Origin: Corynebacterium sp. ACRQK
GTDB taxonomy: Bacteria > Actinomycetota > Actinomycetes > Mycobacteriales > Mycobacteriaceae
Reading direction: 5' to 3'
Assembly (NCBI RefSeq): GCF_022345965.1
Contig: NZ_JAKRMU010000008.1
Coordinates: forward strand, 1 to 64,000
DNA length: 64,000 nt
Of this stretch, positions 62,142 to 64,000 are shown in pieces (within the stretch, counting starts at the first letter, position 1; each line of letters starts with the position of its first letter). Below the pieces are notes generated by a model, which worked only from the letters and a program-made list of their open reading frames with translations, was not told the origin of the DNA and did not search any database. A program made the position numbers and the translations under genes.

Positions 62142-63152
62142 ATGAAGATCTTGATTTTTGCCCTCGTCGGCGTGGTCGCCCAGTTGGTCGACGGTGCGCT
62201 GGGCATGGCATTCGGCATCACCGCAACCACTCTGCTGATTTTCTCCGGCCTGGGCCCCGCCCACGCCTCCGCCGCTATTCACCTCGCGGAGGTCGGCACC
62301 ACGCTGTTCTCCGGCCTGTCCCATTGGCGGCTGAAGAACGTCCACTGGCCGACCGTCCTGGCTCTCGGTGTGCCGGGCGCCATCGGCGCGTTCACAGGCG
62401 CCTATGTGCTCAGCAACCTCTCCACCGAGGCGGCCGAGCCAGTTGTGCCCACCCTGCTGGTGCTTCTCGGCGCCTACGTGCTGGTGCGCAGCGTGGCCGT
62501 GCCGTGGAAAAAGAATGAAAACACCCAGCCGGTATCCACCACTCGCCGCTCCCGCTTCGGCCTGGCGGGCCTGGGCCTGGCCGGTGGCTTCCTGGATGCC
62601 TCCGGCGGTGGCGGCTGGGGTCCCGTAACCACCTCCACCCTGATGAGCGTGGGCAAAGCCGAGCCACGCCGCATTATCGGCACGGTAAACACCGCCGAGT
62701 TCCTGGTTGCCGTTTCCGCCTCCGCTGGCTTCGTTGCCGGCATGGGTTCGGAACTGGCGGAAAACTGGCAACCAGTCGTCGGCCTGCTGGTCGGCGGAGC
62801 CATCGCCGCCCCGATCGCCGCATGGATCGTAACCATTATGAAGCCAGAAGTACTTGGCGGCGTGGTCGGAGCCCTGCTGATGCTGCTGAACTCCAGCCGC
62901 CTGGTGAACTATTTCGGCTTCCTCGGCGTGGTCGCCGTCATCCTGATCGGCCTGGCCGTGATCGTCGCCCTCGTCGTCGTCCGCAAGCGCTCCCTGTTGG
63001 AACGCTCCCTGACCGGCGACGATGCACCGGAGAACTCCCAGCAGGCCACCGCGGCAAGCGACGCGGAGGCTATCGAGGGGCGGGCAAGTGGGCGTCACTA
63101 CGAAGAAAGAACGAAAGTACAACAGCGCGAGAAAGAGCGCGCCAGGGGGTAG
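62142..63152 (+). CDS. cysZ: TauE/SafE-family sulfate/sulfite permease (CysZ)
   Basis: 336 residues with about eight membrane helices and two similar halves (LVDGALGMAFGITATTLLIFSGLGPAHASAAIHLAEV and GGFLDASGGGGWGPVTTSTLMSVGKAEPRRIIGTVNTAEF), as in the TauE/SafE family. In C. glutamicum the protein at the end of the cys cluster is the sulfate importer. The hydrophilic C-terminus (about 285-336) is charged and disordered. Last gene of the operon, 70 bp after cysY. Confidence 0.88.
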   Translation: MKILIFALVGVVAQLVDGALGMAFGITATTLLIFSGLGPAHASAAIHLAEVGTTLFSGLSHWRLKNVHWPTVLALGVPGAIGAFTGAYVLSNLSTEAAEPVVPTLLVLLGAYVLVRSVAVPWKKNENTQPVSTTRRSRFGLAGLGLAGGFLDASGGGGWGPVTTSTLMSVGKAEPRRIIGTVNTAEFLVAVSASAGFVAGMGSELAENWQPVVGLLVGGAIAAPIAAWIVTIMKPEVLGGVVGALLMLLNSSRLVNYFGFLGVVAVILIGLAVIVALVVVRKRSLLERSLTGDDAPENSQQATAASDAEAIEGRASGRHYEERTKVQQREKERARG

Positions 63153-63184
63153 AGCGAGGGCGAACCTTACGTGTAAACCTCGCT
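63153..63184 (+). terminator. Hairpin after cysZ
   Basis: AGCGAGG (63153-63159) and CCTCGCT (63178-63184) directly after the stop codon, with an 18-nt loop. No T tract; terminator activity uncertain. Confidence 0.45.
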
Positions 63185-63248
63185 GGTACGGGGCTACCAA
63201 GGCACAATGGAAGTGAAGTGAAACTCCATCGAGGAAGGTATGTGAGCT

Positions 63249-64000
63249 GTGTCTATCGCGTCGTCTATCGCGCCCCAAGGAACTGGCACGAACGCCGTCA
63301 TCTCGCCGATAGCGAGCGCCGCCGTGCGCCGCTCCGACATCTTGGACGCACTGGGGGAGGCAGAGGCAGTCGACATCTTCGACACCATTCGCCCCTCCGC
63401 GCCCGACTTCGCCGCCGCCCTCGACGCGGCCTACGGCGCTAAGGTCGACTCCGGAGCCGCTGCCGGTGCTGGTGCCGTACTGCTCGGCACCGGAGAGATC
63501 ACCTTCGACTCGCGCCTTGCCGCCGCCGCGGGCGCATCCCACTACCTGCTCGCGGGCAGCCCAGCCGACGCCACGGCGCTGCAGCTGGCGTCCGGGCAGC
63601 TCGTGCGCTCCGGTCGCAAGCCCGCCGGTATTTCTTTTATTGACGCCACCGCCTCCGCAGCTGCCGCCACAGCCAATGCTGTAGAGGCGGAGGGGCAGGC
63701 AATCCGCCACATCGCTCTGGAAGGCATCGCGCAGGCAGCGGTCGGTGGGGCTGATGCTGGTGCGAGTGCCGCGAAGGAGCCCGTGATCGGGCCCGAGCTG
63801 TTCGAACGCAACCTGTTGATCAAGGCCCGCGAAAAGAACGCGCACATCGTACTGCCGGAAGGCGAGGACGACCGCATTCTCACCGCGGCTGACCAGCTGC
63901 TGCGCGCCAAAGTGTGCCGACTAACCATCCTGGGCAACCCGGACGACATCGCCCACCGCGCCAAGGAGCTGGGACTGGACCTGTCCGGCGCCACTCTGAC
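63249..64000 (+). CDS. pta: Phosphate acetyltransferase, 5' part (cut by window end)
   Basis: About 250 residues are visible from the GTG at 63249 (GAGGAAGG about 11 nt upstream), with no stop before the window ends. The N-terminal part is Ala/Gly-rich; near residue 180 it enters the conserved phosphotransacetylase domain with NLLIKAREKNAHIVLPEGEDDRILTAADQLLRAKV. Pta makes acetyl phosphate from acetyl-CoA, and in corynebacteria is followed by ackA, which should lie just beyond. A dispersed GACGCC motif copy at 63642 is in the coding region. Confidence 0.88.
   Translation, partial: MSIASSIAPQGTGTNAVISPIASAAVRRSDILDALGEAEAVDIFDTIRPSAPDFAAALDAAYGAKVDSGAAAGAGAVLLGTGEITFDSRLAAAAGASHYLLAGSPADATALQLASGQLVRSGRKPAGISFIDATASAAAATANAVEAEGQAIRHIALEGIAQAAVGGADAGASAAKEPVIGPELFERNLLIKAREKNAHIVLPEGEDDRILTAADQLLRAKVCRLTILGNPDDIAHRAKELGLDLSGATL

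Noticed and set aside
62085..63845. A 586-residue open frame antisense to cysZ and pta
   Set aside because: It runs across two well-supported genes on the other strand and has the composition of a mirror frame.
1..64000. tRNA, rRNA, CRISPR, insertion sequences or prophage
   Set aside because: I looked for T-loop sequences, regular repeat-spacer units, transposase frames and terminal inverted repeats and saw none.

Overview
The window reads as a stretch of high-GC actinobacterial chromosome, almost certainly Corynebacterium. The main reasons are a complete fpr-cysI-cysX-cysH-cysD-cysN-cysY-cysZ sulfate assimilation cluster with McbR-type operators, the block pyrE / trmH / GH76 / fba / DUF3151 / purA, a class Ib-like nrdI-nrdF pair, and twin HspR (HAIR) operators in front of clpB. 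A tandem glycine riboswitch with gcvP/gcvT/gcvH and several fatty-acid-type genes would fit a lipid-using, skin or mucosal species, but the species is inferred and was not tested. I see no rRNA, tRNA, CRISPR array, prophage or insertion sequence. Both window edges fall in ordinary chromosome, and the right edge cuts pta.

Layout. 1-6 kb: a glutaryl-CoA-dehydrogenase-like gene, a divergent IclR regulator, an unknown gene, and a TRAP dicarboxylate transporter (dctPQM); shared DNA motifs suggest one IclR regulon. 6-14.7 kb: clpB, aldehyde dehydrogenase, a DUF4333 lipoprotein, a GltS-type symporter, a rhodanese with Ser at the catalytic Cys position, and an EIIA-Glc-like protein without either catalytic His. 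14.7-22.5 kb: an SDR, then the glycine cleavage genes (riboswitch-gcvP-gcvT, then gcvH) split by a thiol-switch-type HxlR regulator and its divergent quinone reductase. 22.5-35.4 kb: an acidic membrane protein, pyrE, trmH, a GH76-like gene behind five 21-bp repeats, fba, DUF3151, a membrane EEP phosphatase, a FUSC protein, a Rib/YPDG-repeat surface protein and purA. 35.6-45.5 kb: an acyl-CoA ligase, nrdF-nrdI, a PNPOx-like protein, an SDR/acyl-CoA dehydrogenase/APH operon, a phosphatase, a TetR regulator and a nucleoside hydrolase. 45.5-54.3 kb: metE with an McbR-type site inside its promoter, an ECF transporter (S, T, fused A) behind a structured leader, a Rieske lipoprotein, purT, trhO and a GNAT protein. 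54.3-64 kb: fprA and the divergent cys operon, then pta.

The most notable points are these. (1) NrdF carries Gln, Ser and Lys at three of the four conserved metal-ligand glutamates (QSK), the signature of metal-free, DOPA-radical class Ie ribonucleotide reductases; it sits beside nrdI, with no nrdE or nrdH nearby. (2) A short motif, a T-rich tract directly followed by (T/G)GACGCC(A/C)C, recurs about 27 times on both strands, in genes and between them, and no known element accounts for it. (3) The ECF ATPase is a fused pair of half-dead domains whose defects are complementary, leaving one intact composite ATP site. (4) The ECF operon leader holds nested perfect stems that fit no riboswitch class I recognise.
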